A DNA stretch of 64,000 nt from Actinomadura rayongensis (GCF_009831215.1 NZ_WUTW01000002.1:1273002-1337001), one strand, 5' to 3'. Shown: positions 1 to 8,353, counted from the first letter of the stretch. The notes: generated by a model from the sequence alone, not told the origin. Numbers and translations: made by a program.

Positions 1-237
1 TTCCAGCTCGGGCAGCAGCATGTGCTCTTCCCACTCCTCCACCACGTGCCGGACGATCGCCAGGAGCAGGGCCTCTTTGGAGCCGAAGTGGAAGTTGACC
101 GCCGCGCGGCTCTGGCCGGCGTGGGCGCCGATGTCAGCGACGGAGGTGGCGTGGTAGCCGCGCTCGGCGAACAGGGCGATGGCCGCGTCCATGAGCTCCC
201 GGCGGGACGCCGCCGACCGCTCCGCCTGGCTGGGCAC
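1..237 (-). CDS. TetR-family transcriptional regulator, N-terminal part (cut by window edge)
   Basis: Reverse-strand frame open from a GTG at 237 to the window edge (79 codons visible). A GGAGGAGAG ribosome binding site lies just upstream of the GTG. The visible protein is the TetR DNA-binding domain: a helix LMDAAIALFAERGY, then the helix-turn-helix TSVADIGAHAGQSRAAVNFHFGSKEALL. The ligand domain lies outside the window. It is divergent from the secreted esterase at 361, and a palindrome at 310-333 sits between them, so it probably represses itself and/or the esterase. Family membership is clear; the ligand and target are inference. Confidence 0.88.
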   Translation of the reverse strand, partial: MPSQAERSAASRRELMDAAIALFAERGYHATSVADIGAHAGQSRAAVNFHFGSKEALLLAIVRHVVEEWEEHMLLPELE

Positions 238-309
238 CTGCTCTCCTCCGCTCGGGGAACCGTGCCGGTGAACTTATCGCGCTTGACGGGGCGGACGTTG
301 TGGATCACG

Positions 310-333
310 CTTACTAAGCGAACGTTTAGCAAG
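310..333. promoter_or_regulatory. Candidate TetR operator (imperfect palindrome)
   Basis: CTTACTAAGCG (310-320) and CGTTTAGCAAG (323-333) are inverted repeats matching at 9 of 11 positions around a 2-bp centre. The site is AT-rich against its surroundings and lies in the 123-bp gap between the divergent TetR gene and the esterase. Location and symmetry fit an operator for the neighbouring TetR protein; binding is inferred. Confidence 0.6.
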
Positions 334-360
334 TTTCGCCCCCCGCCTCCGGAGGCTCAC

Positions 361-1476
361 GTGCACGTTCCGCGCCCAGCGCGCTCGCTCTCGGTCTTCT
401 TCGCGGCGGTTCTGCTGCTGGCCCTCGCCGCACCGTCCGCCCGCGCCACCCCGGTCCTTCCGCACCCGAACTCGCACGGCATCACGCTGGACAGCCTCAC
501 CGAGGTGAACGGCGATCCGCGGATGCTGGACGCCGTCGTCAGCACGGCGGCGATCTTCGAGCCCGTCCATGTGCGCATCTACTTGCCGTCCACGTACAAC
601 AACACCGGCGACACGACCCGCTACGACTCCCTGTACCTGCTGCACGGCGCGAACGACCCGCTGGACGGCGCGCTGCCCTGGGCGGACACCTCCCCCGACT
701 CCGGGCAGATCGCGACGACGCTGGCGACCAGCGGCAGCCCGTTCAACGGGATCGTGGTGATGCCGGACGGCGGCAAGTCCGGCTTCTACACGGACTGGAC
801 GAAGGGCGACAAGGGCGGACGCCGTCCGCTGTGGGAGACATTCCACATTCAGCAGCTTATTCCGTGGATCGACGACAACTTCCGGACGTCCGCCGACCGC
901 ATGCACCGCACCGTCGCCGGCCTCTCCATGGGCGGATTCGGCGCACTCAGCTACGCGGCCCGCCACCCGGACCTGTTCTCGGCCGTCGGAGCGTTCTCGC
1001 CGCCGTCCAATATCCGCACCGACATAGGAGCACGCGAGGTCGTCGTAGCGAACAACCTCACGCTGATCTCCGGCTCGGCGATCACCGCCGCCGAGCAGCC
1101 GGTGAACGGCGGCGACGGCAGCTACCTGGCCGCCGACATCAAGGACGTCTTCGGCGACCCGGAGACCACCTGGACGAGGCTCAACCCCTTGGACCTCGTC
1201 TCTGTCTACAAGGCCCAGAACATCAAGCTCGCGCTCTACTCCGGCAGCGGCCTCGACGCCGCGCACGGCCTGGACCTTCTCGAAGCAGCCGTGAAAGGCC
1301 AGTCGGACACCTTCCACGGCGCGCTCAACAACGAGGGCTTCGCCCACCGCTACTGCCAGGGAACCGGCACCCACCACTGGGAGTACTGGCGAGCGGACCT
1401 GAAGGACTTCCTGAACTACCGCTACGGCACCACCCCCGCCACCTGCCCGAACGGCTGGGGCGCCCCCAAGCCCTAG
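361..1476 (+). CDS. Secreted alpha/beta-hydrolase esterase (esterase D / antigen 85-like)
   Basis: A 371-residue protein starting at GTG 361, chosen because GGAGG lies 7-11 bases upstream and a signal peptide follows at once (RPARS, hydrophobic FFAAVLLLALAAP, cleavage near ARA-TP). The frame is open further upstream, but that part overlaps the regulator and operator. The mature part has the esterase fold of the Pfam Esterase family: YLLHG oxyanion strand, nucleophile elbow GLSMGG with Ser189, and a C-terminal THHW containing the probable catalytic His338/339. Such enzymes hydrolyse acyl esters or transfer acyl groups outside the cell; the substrate is unknown. A strong hairpin terminator follows. 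Probably controlled by the divergent TetR gene. Confidence 0.85.
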   Translation: MHVPRPARSLSVFFAAVLLLALAAPSARATPVLPHPNSHGITLDSLTEVNGDPRMLDAVVSTAAIFEPVHVRIYLPSTYNNTGDTTRYDSLYLLHGANDPLDGALPWADTSPDSGQIATTLATSGSPFNGIVVMPDGGKSGFYTDWTKGDKGGRRPLWETFHIQQLIPWIDDNFRTSADRMHRTVAGLSMGGFGALSYAARHPDLFSAVGAFSPPSNIRTDIGAREVVVANNLTLISGSAITAAEQPVNGGDGSYLAADIKDVFGDPETTWTRLNPLDLVSVYKAQNIKLALYSGSGLDAAHGLDLLEAAVKGQSDTFHGALNNEGFAHRYCQGTGTHHWEYWRADLKDFLNYRYGTTPATCPNGWGAPKP

Positions 1477-1493
1477 CCCTGCGGACGATCGCC

Positions 1494-1547
1494 GCCCGCC
1501 ACGGCCGGAAGGGCTCCCGCGTCCTTCACCTTCCGGCCGTGGCGGGC
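1494..1547. terminator. Bidirectional terminator hairpin
   Basis: Perfect 19-bp inverted repeat: 1494-1512 pairs with 1529-1547 around a 16-base loop. It lies between the convergent esterase (stop at 1476) and serine protease (stop at 1603). There is no T-tract, which is usual for high-GC actinomycete terminators. Confidence 0.85.
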
Positions 1548-1602
1548 GGACGGCCCGCCGGGAAGTCCGGGCCACGCGGCCGGACCCCGGCGGGCCGGAG
1601 AA

Positions 1603-2601
1603 TCAGGTCACGGTGCCCTGCGCGTTGTACGCCGACTGGACCGCGGTGTCGAAATACGACGCGTTGTCGTAGCCGAGGAAATCGACGGTACTCGTCACGC
1701 CGTCGAGTACGCCGAGTCCCGTGCCGGCGTCGAAGTTCATCATCCACGGGCCGCCGCTGGCTCCGGCGTTGAACTTGCAGCCGATCGTGATCGTGTAGTT
1801 CCCGCCGTCGGACGTGGTGCCCTCGCACCACCGCTGGATCTCGCCGCCGTGGAAGTCCACCGGATAACCGAAAACGGTCACCTTGACCTCCTTCGGCTGG
1901 TTCCACGCCAGACCGTTACCGCCGACCGCGTCGACGAGCTTCCTGCCGTCGGCGTTCGGCGCGGTGGTCACGAAGCCGATGTCCCGCATCTTGTCGCTGC
2001 TGGTGATCCACGAGCTGAACGTGGCGAACGACTTCGCGACAAAAGTGCCGTACGGCTCCGACCCGTAGTAGTACTTCGGCTTGAACATCCAGTTTCTCAC
2101 CCAGGTGCCGCCCGCTCCCTCATGGATGCAGTGGGCGGCGGTGACGACGAGCTGTTTGGACGGGCTGTTGACGGCGCTCGCCGAGCAGACGCGCTTCTCA
2201 CTTTTCGAATTGAGGAAGAACACCTTGCCGACGACGGGCGACTCCAGGAGGGACGCCTTGACATCGCCGTTCCCCGTGGGCTTGGCGGGCGGTGAGAAGC
2301 CCGGCTTCCCGGTCGGCGCCGTGCCGGCCAACAGCCTCCCGGCCGGTGCCTTCGCGACGGGGACGGGACGGGCGGCCTTCATCCGCGCGGCCGTCCAGTA
2401 GGCCCTGACCTTCTTCACGGCGGCGGCGCTGTTCACCGGCCTCCCGTCCGAGAGCCGGGCCGTGCTCGTCACGGTCCGTGCCGCGCCGCCCGGCGCCGCC
2501 CCCGCCTCCGCGCCGGGCGCCACCGCCGCAGCGAGCACCCCCGCCATGACCGCCGCCCCCAACACCCGGACCGGTCTCCGCAACCAGTTGATCTTTGTCA
2601 T
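1603..2601 (-). CDS. Secreted trypsin-like serine protease
   Basis: A 332-residue protein from ATG 2601. Residues 1-34 form a signal peptide (RR near the start, hydrophobic LGAAVMAGVLAAAVAP, Ala-rich cleavage region). A propeptide-like stretch of about 100 residues follows, then a chymotrypsin-fold domain. The catalytic triad can be read: TAAHC (His157), RDIGF (Asp207) and GASGGP (Ser282). Cys residues near the His and before the Ser could form disulfides. The architecture resembles V8/glutamyl-endopeptidase-like extracellular proteases of actinomycetes; the cleavage specificity cannot be told. The upstream frame stays open to 2664, but only this start gives a signal peptide at the N-terminus. 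No good Shine-Dalgarno is seen. Confidence 0.87.
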   Translation of the reverse strand: MTKINWLRRPVRVLGAAVMAGVLAAAVAPGAEAGAAPGGAARTVTSTARLSDGRPVNSAAAVKKVRAYWTAARMKAARPVPVAKAPAGRLLAGTAPTGKPGFSPPAKPTGNGDVKASLLESPVVGKVFFLNSKSEKRVCSASAVNSPSKQLVVTAAHCIHEGAGGTWVRNWMFKPKYYYGSEPYGTFVAKSFATFSSWITSSDKMRDIGFVTTAPNADGRKLVDAVGGNGLAWNQPKEVKVTVFGYPVDFHGGEIQRWCEGTTSDGGNYTITIGCKFNAGASGGPWMMNFDAGTGLGVLDGVTSTVDFLGYDNASYFDTAVQSAYNAQGTVT

Positions 2602-2772
2602 GGGGCGCAACGCTAGGAACCCCGGATAAGAGCAACTTAAGCGCTGGTGACCACCCGACCACACTCAGCAACAACACCCGGCCCGCTTCGTGCTCCGACC
2701 AAGTCGCCGAACCCGGGTCGGCCTCCCCCTCCTCGAACTCCCCGCACCGACCGGCTGACCGGGACCGGTGCC

Positions 2773-2800
2773 GTGTCGTATTCGGCTGTGTCGTATTCGG
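2773..2800. repeat. Two 13-bp direct repeats upstream of the protease gene
   Basis: GTGTCGTATTCGG occurs at 2773-2785 and again at 2788-2800, a 15-bp spacing. They lie in the 245-bp gap upstream of the protease start and just downstream of the helical-repeat gene. They could be regulator half-sites or a small duplication. I see no gene in 2602-2846. Confidence 0.5.
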
Positions 2801-2846
2801 AATCCCCAACGGCCTGGAGATTTGCTGATCGGCATGGCCCGAAGTG

Positions 2847-3710
2847 CTATCGGCTCGGGGCTGTGTGCGGGTCGTGTTCGGTCCCGCCTCGCACCTGGTA
2901 GACGCCGGGCGTCACCTCCTGCGAGCGGCCGGCGATCAGCTCGCGCAGGTCGGGCGGCCAGCGGGTGTGCTCATCCCACATCACCCCGTCCAGGGCCGCC
3001 AGGTCGGTCAATCGGATGCCGGTCAGGTCGGCGCCGGAGGCGTTCACCGGCAGCGCCATCAGGTCGCGTGCGCGCCCGCGGGCGTGGTCGCGGGCGCGGA
3101 TAAGAGAGTTGGCGAGGGTGCGGGCGAGGGTGCGGGCGCGGGCGCTGTCGAGGACGCTGGTGAAGTCGCGGGCGCGAGCGCGGTCGAGGGCGCTGGCGAG
3201 TGCGAGGGCGAGGTCGCTGGCTTGGCCGCGGGCGCGGTCGAGGGCGCGGGCGCGGGCGCGGTCGTAGTCGAGGGTGCGGTCGAGAGCGCTGGCGAGGTCG
3301 CGGGCGAGGTCGAGGGCATTTTCAAGGGTGAGGACGCTGCCGAGGGCGAGGGCCCTGCCAAGGGTGCTGACGAGGGCGCGGTCGAGGGCGCGGGCGCGGT
3401 CGAGGGCGCTGTCGAGTTCGCGGCCGAGGGTAAGAGCGTGGTCGCGGTTGCGGATTTGGTCGGCGGCCTTTGCTGCACGGAGTGCAGAGGTGTCGGCGTC
3501 ACCGGAGGTGGGCTGGGCCGGGTCCGCCGGGGCGCTGGCGGGGGTGTCGTCGAGCAGGGCGGTCAGTGCGGCGGCCGGGTCAGCATGTGTGCGCACATGG
3601 TCGAGCAACTGGGCATCGCCGGCGGCGAGGGCGGCGTCCAACTCGGTGTCGGTGAGGTCGGTGTCGGTGGGCTCGTTGTCCGGTGGGGACGGGCCGTTGG
3701 AGTTGGTCAT
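2847..3710 (-). CDS. Ala/Leu/Arg/Asp-rich helical-repeat protein coupled to ECF sigma factor
   Basis: A 287-residue protein from ATG 3710, overlapping the stop of the sigma-factor gene by 4 bases (ATGA), so translation is probably coupled. Residues 1-30 are acidic (TDTDLTDTELD). About residues 80-230 are built from units like ALDRA, LARDLA and ARALDRA, giving a long charged amphipathic helical array without Cys or Trp. The C-terminus changes character: a pentapeptide-like NASGADLTGIRL, then WDEHTRWPPDL and PGVYQVRGG, which looks like a conserved tail domain. No catalytic motif or membrane segment is seen. I do not recognise the family with certainty. The pairing suggests a role tied to the sigma factor (anti-sigma, scaffold or target), but that is inference. 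Confidence 0.7.
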   Translation of the reverse strand: MTNSNGPSPPDNEPTDTDLTDTELDAALAAGDAQLLDHVRTHADPAAALTALLDDTPASAPADPAQPTSGDADTSALRAAKAADQIRNRDHALTLGRELDSALDRARALDRALVSTLGRALALGSVLTLENALDLARDLASALDRTLDYDRARARALDRARGQASDLALALASALDRARARDFTSVLDSARARTLARTLANSLIRARDHARGRARDLMALPVNASGADLTGIRLTDLAALDGVMWDEHTRWPPDLRELIAGRSQEVTPGVYQVRGGTEHDPHTAPSR

Positions 3711-4336
3711 CGCCCTTGCCTCCCTTCGTAGCCGGTCGTGTCGGTGCCGTCTGCGAGGGCCGCTGGTCGTTCCGGCGGAGCAGGCAGGTGCTTCTTGAGG
3801 GTACGGCGGGCCTTTTTGAGCAGGTCCCAGACCCGCTGCTCGGAAACGTCCAAGTGCGCAGCGATCACGGGAGTGGGGATGTCATCCAGGGTGAAGGCCA
3901 GTGCCGTCCGCGCGTCTTGATCCAGTAGCCGCAGCGCGGCCACCAGGTCGCGGGCCTGGCCGGTGATCTCGGCGTGACCCGGGCCGGGTGCGGGCGCCTC
4001 GGGGAGCTGCAGGACCGGGACCTGCCTCCGATCAAAGGTCCGATGATGTCGCAGCGCCACCGTGCGGATCCAGGCGCGTGGCTGGGTGATCTGCTCCCAC
4101 CGGCCGTTCTGCACCGTCCGCCAGCCCTGCACGAACGCGTGCTGAGCACAGTCCTGGGCATCGTGCAGGCCCGCGCCATCGCGCATCACGAACCGCACCA
4201 CCAGGTGGAACTCGGCGTCGAAGAAGTCCAGGAAGTCCTGCCGCATCGCCGCCATCCTGGCGTCCACGCCTGCGCCGCCGCCGGCCCGGTCGGGCCCGCG
4301 GCGGCGCGCGGCCTCGCGATCCTGGCCATCACTCAT
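3707..4336 (-). CDS. ECF-type RNA polymerase sigma factor
   Basis: A 209-residue protein from ATG 4336. Region 2 is visible in FLDFFDAEFHLVVRFVMRDG and DAQDCAQHAFVQGW, with PRAWIRTVALRHHR after it. Region 4 contains LDQDARTALAFTLDDIPTPV and the helix-turn-helix AAHLDVSEQRVWDLLKKARR. The start is favoured by an 8-base overlap with the small membrane ORF ending at 4329; an internal ATG at about 4253 (MAAMRQ) is an alternative. It would direct RNA polymerase to a specific promoter set. No zinc-finger anti-sigma gene follows. The downstream partner is the helical-repeat protein, so regulation may be unorthodox. Confidence 0.82.
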   Translation of the reverse strand: MSDGQDREAARRRGPDRAGGGAGVDARMAAMRQDFLDFFDAEFHLVVRFVMRDGAGLHDAQDCAQHAFVQGWRTVQNGRWEQITQPRAWIRTVALRHHRTFDRRQVPVLQLPEAPAPGPGHAEITGQARDLVAALRLLDQDARTALAFTLDDIPTPVIAAHLDVSEQRVWDLLKKARRTLKKHLPAPPERPAALADGTDTTGYEGRQGR

Positions 4337-4451
4337 CACACCGGCCCGGTGAAGCCGTGTCCCGCCGACCGCGCAATCGGCCGTCCACCACAACGATCAC
4401 CGCGGCGAGCACCGGCGCCACCGCCGCCACCACCGGCAAGACAGCCGTCAT
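4329..4451 (-). CDS. 40-residue single-pass membrane peptide, first gene of the sigma cluster
   Basis: ATG at 4451, TGA at 4329-4331, 40 residues. Residues 3-22 are a continuous hydrophobic stretch of Ala, Val, Leu, Ile and Pro followed by basic DGRLRGRRD, the pattern of a small single-pass membrane protein with the positive side inside. GGGAG lies about 8 bases upstream. It overlaps the sigma gene start by 8 bases, so the three genes 4451-2847 look like one translationally coupled operon. A small membrane partner of an ECF sigma factor would be a natural signal sensor, but its size and lack of homology keep this tentative. Confidence 0.5.
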   Translation of the reverse strand: MTAVLPVVAAVAPVLAAVIVVVDGRLRGRRDTASPGRCDE

Positions 4452-4769
4452 CTAGTCCGCTCCCGTCTCAGCCCCCGCCCGGAACATCGCCGTAATGTGC
4501 TCCGCGACGGCGGGCCGTCCGCCCGTAAGAGACCTCGACGCAAGATCAACAGGAATCTGAGCCGAGATTCTTTTGACGAGGCGCACTGGCGGTCCGCGGC
4601 GGCGGCGTTGAACAAGGCGGGACGGTCTGACATGTGGACCAGCATCGTCGCCGTGACGGGCGCTCTGGCCGGTGTGGTCGTGACGGGCGTACTGCACCTG
4701 CGCGCCGCGTCGGCGGCGCGGCGAACCACGGACGCGGCCTTCGCCCGTTGTGTGGGTGTGCTGTTGGTT
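4452..4769. pseudogene. Decayed region with gene remnants
   Basis: No intact gene is visible between the sigma cluster and the TetR gene. On the + strand an ATG at 4632 opens a peptide beginning MWTSIVAVTGALAGVVVTGV and [12 protein letters not shown], which looks like the N-terminus of a small actinomycete membrane protein, but the frame then runs into sequence antisense to the TetR gene, so the body is missing. On the - strand a frame ends AVAEHITAMFRAGAETGAD with its stop (4452-4454) directly abutting the ATG at 4451, as if the 3' end of a lost upstream operon gene. A lower-GC patch at about 4540-4580 with the small inverted repeat GAATCT/AGATTC may mark the junction. Confidence 0.4.
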
Positions 4770-5366
4770 TCAGGTGGCTGGGCGGGTGGTGTTCCAGCCG
4801 TGTTCCAGGAGGGCGAAGGCGCTTTTGACGGCTGTGGTGGGGTCGGTGCTTGCGCGGGCCAGGGCGGCGGTTTCCAGGGCGAAGTGGGCCAGGGCCGCGC
4901 AGGTGGGGTCGTCGTGTGGGGCTCCGCTCGCCTCGGCGATGGCTTGGGTGAGTGCGCCCTCGTGTCGCATCCACATGCGGTGGGCGTAGTCGCTCAGGGC
5001 CTGGGTCGAGCGGATGAGGTTGAGGAACTGTGCCATTTCGGCGTCCTGGGTGATGTTCGCTCTGGCCAGCATGTAGTCGCGGAGTGCGGCCAGGATCGAC
5101 TGGTCTTCGGGGCGCTGGTGGACGGCGTCGAGGAGGCTGGCCTCGCGGTCGGCGTCCAGGTCGAAGACGAGCGCCTCCTTGCTCGGGAAGTGCTTGAAGA
5201 GCGTGGCGGTCGAGACGTCGGCGGCGTCGGCGATCTCGCGGATTCCCACGTCGTCGTAGCCCCGTTCCAGGAACAGGCGTAGGGCGGCGTCGGCGATGGC
5301 CTTGCGGGTGGCCGCCTTCTTGCGCTCGCGGCGTCCCGGCGTCTGCGGCTCCTGGATCACTTCCAT
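4770..5366 (-). CDS. TetR-family regulator, probable repressor of the divergent exporter
   Basis: A 198-residue protein from ATG 5366. A basic N-terminus (GRRERKKAATRKAI) leads into the TetR helix-turn-helix at about residues 22-68 (AALRLFLERGYDDVGIREIA, VSTATLFKHFPSKEALV). The remaining helices form the ligand/dimer domain (tail TTAVKSAFALLEHGWNTT). It is divergent from the DHA2 exporter at 5525, and a 6-bp inverted repeat lies 6 bases upstream of its start, the common arrangement for a drug-responsive repressor of its own exporter. The inducing ligand is unknown. Confidence 0.9.
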   Translation of the reverse strand: MEVIQEPQTPGRRERKKAATRKAIADAALRLFLERGYDDVGIREIADAADVSTATLFKHFPSKEALVFDLDADREASLLDAVHQRPEDQSILAALRDYMLARANITQDAEMAQFLNLIRSTQALSDYAHRMWMRHEGALTQAIAEASGAPHDDPTCAALAHFALETAALARASTDPTTAVKSAFALLEHGWNTTRPAT

Positions 5367-5371
5367 GCGCG

Positions 5372-5388
5372 CACTCTATCGCAGAGTG
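5372..5388. promoter_or_regulatory. Candidate operator between tetR and exporter
   Basis: CACTCT (5372-5377) and AGAGTG (5383-5388) form a perfect 6-bp inverted repeat with a 5-bp centre, placed directly upstream of the TetR start inside the divergent promoter region 5367-5524. It is short, so the assignment is tentative. Confidence 0.45.
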
Positions 5389-5524
5389 TGAGTCGGATTG
5401 AAAAGTAGAGCTGTTGCATCTTTAGATTCGTTGTGGTTCTCTGGAGTGGTCGCTGTGGTGCGCCCCCATCCGGTCGGCGGCCCCCCTTCTCGTTCGCCAC
5501 GCCTCCCTGAGGGAGTGATTCGTC

Positions 5525-7069
5525 ATGTCCGCATCTTCCGTCGCCCTTCCGGCGGCTCCGGGAAGCGTGCCCAGGAACGTCCGCTGGGTGCTGCTCGGCG
5601 TCATGCTCGCCATGCTGCTGGCGATGCTCGACAACATGGTCGTCGGCACCGCGATGCCCACGATCGTCGGTGATCTCGGCGGTCTGGAGCACATCTCCTG
5701 GGTGGTGACCGCCTACACCCTGGTCACGGCCGTCACCACCCCGATCTGGGGCAAGTGCGGGGACCTGTTCGGCCGCAAGCCCGTGTACCTGGCCTCGGTC
5801 GCGGTGTTCCTCGCCGGCTCCGCGCTCTGCGGCGCCGCCCAGTCCATGCCCGCGCTGATCGCCTTCCGCGCGCTGCAGGGCATCGGCGCGGGCGGCATCG
5901 GCGCCGGCGCGTTCGCCCTCATCGCCGCTCTCGTGCCGCCGCGCGAACGCGGCCGGTACCAGGGCATGACGGCGTCCATCATGGCGATCGGCACCATCGG
6001 CGGCCCGCTGCTCGGCGGCTTCATCACCGGACACTGGGGCTGGCGCTGGGCCTTCTACGTCAACGTGCCGCTCGGGCTGTTCGCCCTGGTGTGGCTGTGG
6101 CGGGCGCTGCACGTGCCCACCCGGCTCATCAAGGCCGGGATCGACTGGTTGGGCATCGCCCTGCTGACCGTCACGATCAGCGCGACCGTGCTGGCCGCGA
6201 CGTGGGCGGGCACGACGTATGCCTGGGGCTCCTGGCAGATCCTCGGCCTGGGCGTTGTCGCCGTGCTCGGGCTCGGCGGGTTCGTCCGCACTGAGCGGCG
6301 GGCCGCAGAGCCCGTGCTCCCGCCGGGGATCTTCACCGGCCACCGGAACTTCCCGCTGGCCATCGTCCTGCTCCTGGCCGCCGGTGTCGTCATGTTCGGC
6401 GCGGGCCTGTACCTGCCGCTGTTCCAGCAGACGGTCCAGGACGCCTCGGCCACCAACTCCGGCCTGCTCATGCTGCCCCTGATGATCCCCGTGGTGATCG
6501 TCTCCACCATCGCGGGCAAGATCATGTCCGCCACCGGCAGATACAAGGTCTTCCCGATCCTGGGCGCCGCCTTCCTCGCCGTCGGTCTCGGGCTGCTCGC
6601 CACCATGGGGACCGACACGTCCCGCATTCTGACCTGCACCTACATGGTCCTCGTCGGCATCGGGCTCGGCCTCACCCAGCAGATGGCCGGCACCATCGCC
6701 CAGAACAGCGTCGACATGCGCGACATGGGCGCCGCCATGAGCGCGGTCACTCTCTTCCGCACCCTGGGCGGATCCCTCGGCGTCGCGGTCTTCGGCTCAC
6801 TGTTCACCCGCGCCGTCCAGTCGCACCTGCCCGGTACCGGCGGCGGTGTCCGGACGGACGCGCACACCCTGGATCACCTGTCCGCCGGGGCCAAGGACGC
6901 GTACCTGCATGCGGTCACCAGCGGCACCCACCAGATCTTCCTCACCGGGGCGATCCTGTGCGCGGTCGCGTTCATCGCGGCGCTGTGCGTCATCGAAACA
7001 CCGCTCCGCAAGGCACCGCCGACCGGCACCCCCGCCGTGACGGGCAAGGCACCGGCACCGACCCCTTGA
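5525..7069 (+). CDS. DHA2-family (EmrB/QacA-type) multidrug exporter
   Basis: A 514-residue, 14-transmembrane-segment major facilitator protein from ATG 5525 (GAGGGAGTGATTCGTC upstream). Membrane segment 1 carries MLLAMLDNMVVGTAMPTIVG, the DHA2 signature region. Motif A follows as GKCGDLFGRKPVY, and GIGAGGIGAGAF plus GGPLLGGFITGHWGWRWAFYVNVP match the conserved segment 4-5 region. It would export drugs or hydrophobic cations using the proton gradient. It is divergent from a TetR gene. Forty bases downstream lies the truncated monooxygenase, suggesting a former resistance or export-plus-modification unit. Confidence 0.92.
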   Translation: MSASSVALPAAPGSVPRNVRWVLLGVMLAMLLAMLDNMVVGTAMPTIVGDLGGLEHISWVVTAYTLVTAVTTPIWGKCGDLFGRKPVYLASVAVFLAGSALCGAAQSMPALIAFRALQGIGAGGIGAGAFALIAALVPPRERGRYQGMTASIMAIGTIGGPLLGGFITGHWGWRWAFYVNVPLGLFALVWLWRALHVPTRLIKAGIDWLGIALLTVTISATVLAATWAGTTYAWGSWQILGLGVVAVLGLGGFVRTERRAAEPVLPPGIFTGHRNFPLAIVLLLAAGVVMFGAGLYLPLFQQTVQDASATNSGLLMLPLMIPVVIVSTIAGKIMSATGRYKVFPILGAAFLAVGLGLLATMGTDTSRILTCTYMVLVGIGLGLTQQMAGTIAQNSVDMRDMGAAMSAVTLFRTLGGSLGVAVFGSLFTRAVQSHLPGTGGGVRTDAHTLDHLSAGAKDAYLHAVTSGTHQIFLTGAILCAVAFIAALCVIETPLRKAPPTGTPAVTGKAPAPTP

Positions 7070-7141
7070 CCGTGTGCGCCCTCGGGGGCGGCTAGTTCGG
7101 CGGCTTCGTTGACTCCGCTGTGCGGCGTGCACGAGCACGAC

Positions 7142-8353
7142 ATGACCAAGGGCGTCGAGCCGACACCGACCACACCGTTCGCCCGCTCGATGGTCCTGCC
7201 GCAGTGGCGGCTCGAACAAGTCCTGCGCGACCTGCTCGCGGGGTACGGCGTCCGGGCCGAGTTCGGCACGCGGCTGGCCGGAATGCGGCCCGGCGAGGAC
7301 GACGTCGCCGTCGAACTCTCCTCAGGCGAGCACGTAAGCGCCGGATGGCTGGTCGGCGCGGACGGCGGGTCCAGCACCGTCCGCAAGCTCGCGGGCGTGT
7401 CGTTCCTCGGCGTGACCCGCGAAGAACGGCAGATGCTGCTCGGGGACTTCCGCCTCGACGGCGTCGACCGCGACTGGTGGCACGCCCGGCGCCGGTCCGG
7501 TGGTCAGCGCCTGTCGCTGGTGCCGCTGCCCGCCACCGACTCGTTCGTGCTCCAGGCCGAGATCGACGAGAGCGACGGCGACGTCGAGCCGACCCTCGCC
7601 ACCTACCAGGCTCTCGTCGACGACGCCTACGGCCGCGGCGTCGTCACGCTCCGCGAAGCCCTGTGGACCTCGCGCTGGCGCTACAACGAGCGGATGGTCG
7701 ACCGCTTCCGGACCGGACGCGTCCTGCTCGCCGGAGACGCCGCCCACGTCCACGCGCCCGCGGGCGCCCAGGGCATGAACACCGGCGTCCACGACGGGAT
7801 CAACCTCGGATGGAAACTGGCCGCGGTCCTCGACGGCGCACCCGAGCCGCTGCTGGACACCTACGAGCAAGAACGGCTGCCGATGGCCGCAGCCGTGCTG
7901 GGCCTCTCCAAGGAACTGCTGACGCGCTTCGCGTGGTTCGAGGACTCCGACCTCGACGCGATGTCCGGCCTGGGCATCACCTACCGCGGCGGCCCGCTCA
8001 GCCCGCCCTGGGACGGCGCCGGTCCGCACCCGGGCGACCGCAGCCCCGACGCGCTCTGCTCCCGGCCCGACGGACGCCCGGTGCGCCTGTTCGAGCTGCA
8101 GCGCGGCGGCGACTGGACGCTCTACCGGTTCGGCGTCGGCCCGCTGCCCGACGTCGCCGGGGTCAACGCCTACTCGATCGGCTCCGACCTGCTCGACCCG
8201 CACGCCACGGCACGGACGGCCTACCAAGCGCACGACGACGAACTCGTCCTGGTCCGCCCGGACGGACACGTCGGACTGCGCACCCAGGACACAGCCGCCC
8301 TCACCGCCTACCTGGCCGCCGTGACGGCACGCCGAGAAGGGAAAGACGACTAG
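7142..8353 (+). pseudogene. FAD-dependent aromatic-ring monooxygenase lacking its N-terminal FAD-binding motif
   Basis: About 403 residues from ATG 7142. The substrate/FAD_binding_3 core is well preserved: MVLPQWRLEQVLRDLL, LVGADGGSSTVRKLAG, and VLLAGDAAHVHAPAGAQGMN (the GD motif that contacts FAD ribityl), then GVHDGINLGWKLA. The usual first 80-100 residues, with the GxGxxG dinucleotide-binding loop, are absent. The sequence between the exporter stop (7067-7069) and 7142 does not encode them in any frame that I can read. The reading frame is the same as the exporter's, so a deletion probably removed the N-terminus. It overlaps the bioA stop at its 3' end. Most likely non-functional; a split partner elsewhere cannot be excluded. 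Confidence 0.7.

Noticed and set aside
2965..3731. Long Gly/Glu/Ala- or Arg/Ala-rich frames on the + strand
   Set aside because: They are antisense shadows of the ALDR repeat gene; that gene couples to the sigma factor and has a conserved-looking tail.
1..8353. A biosynthetic or resistance island with clear borders
   Set aside because: TetR, exporter and monooxygenase fragments are present, but there is no integrase, transposase, attachment site or terminal repeat.
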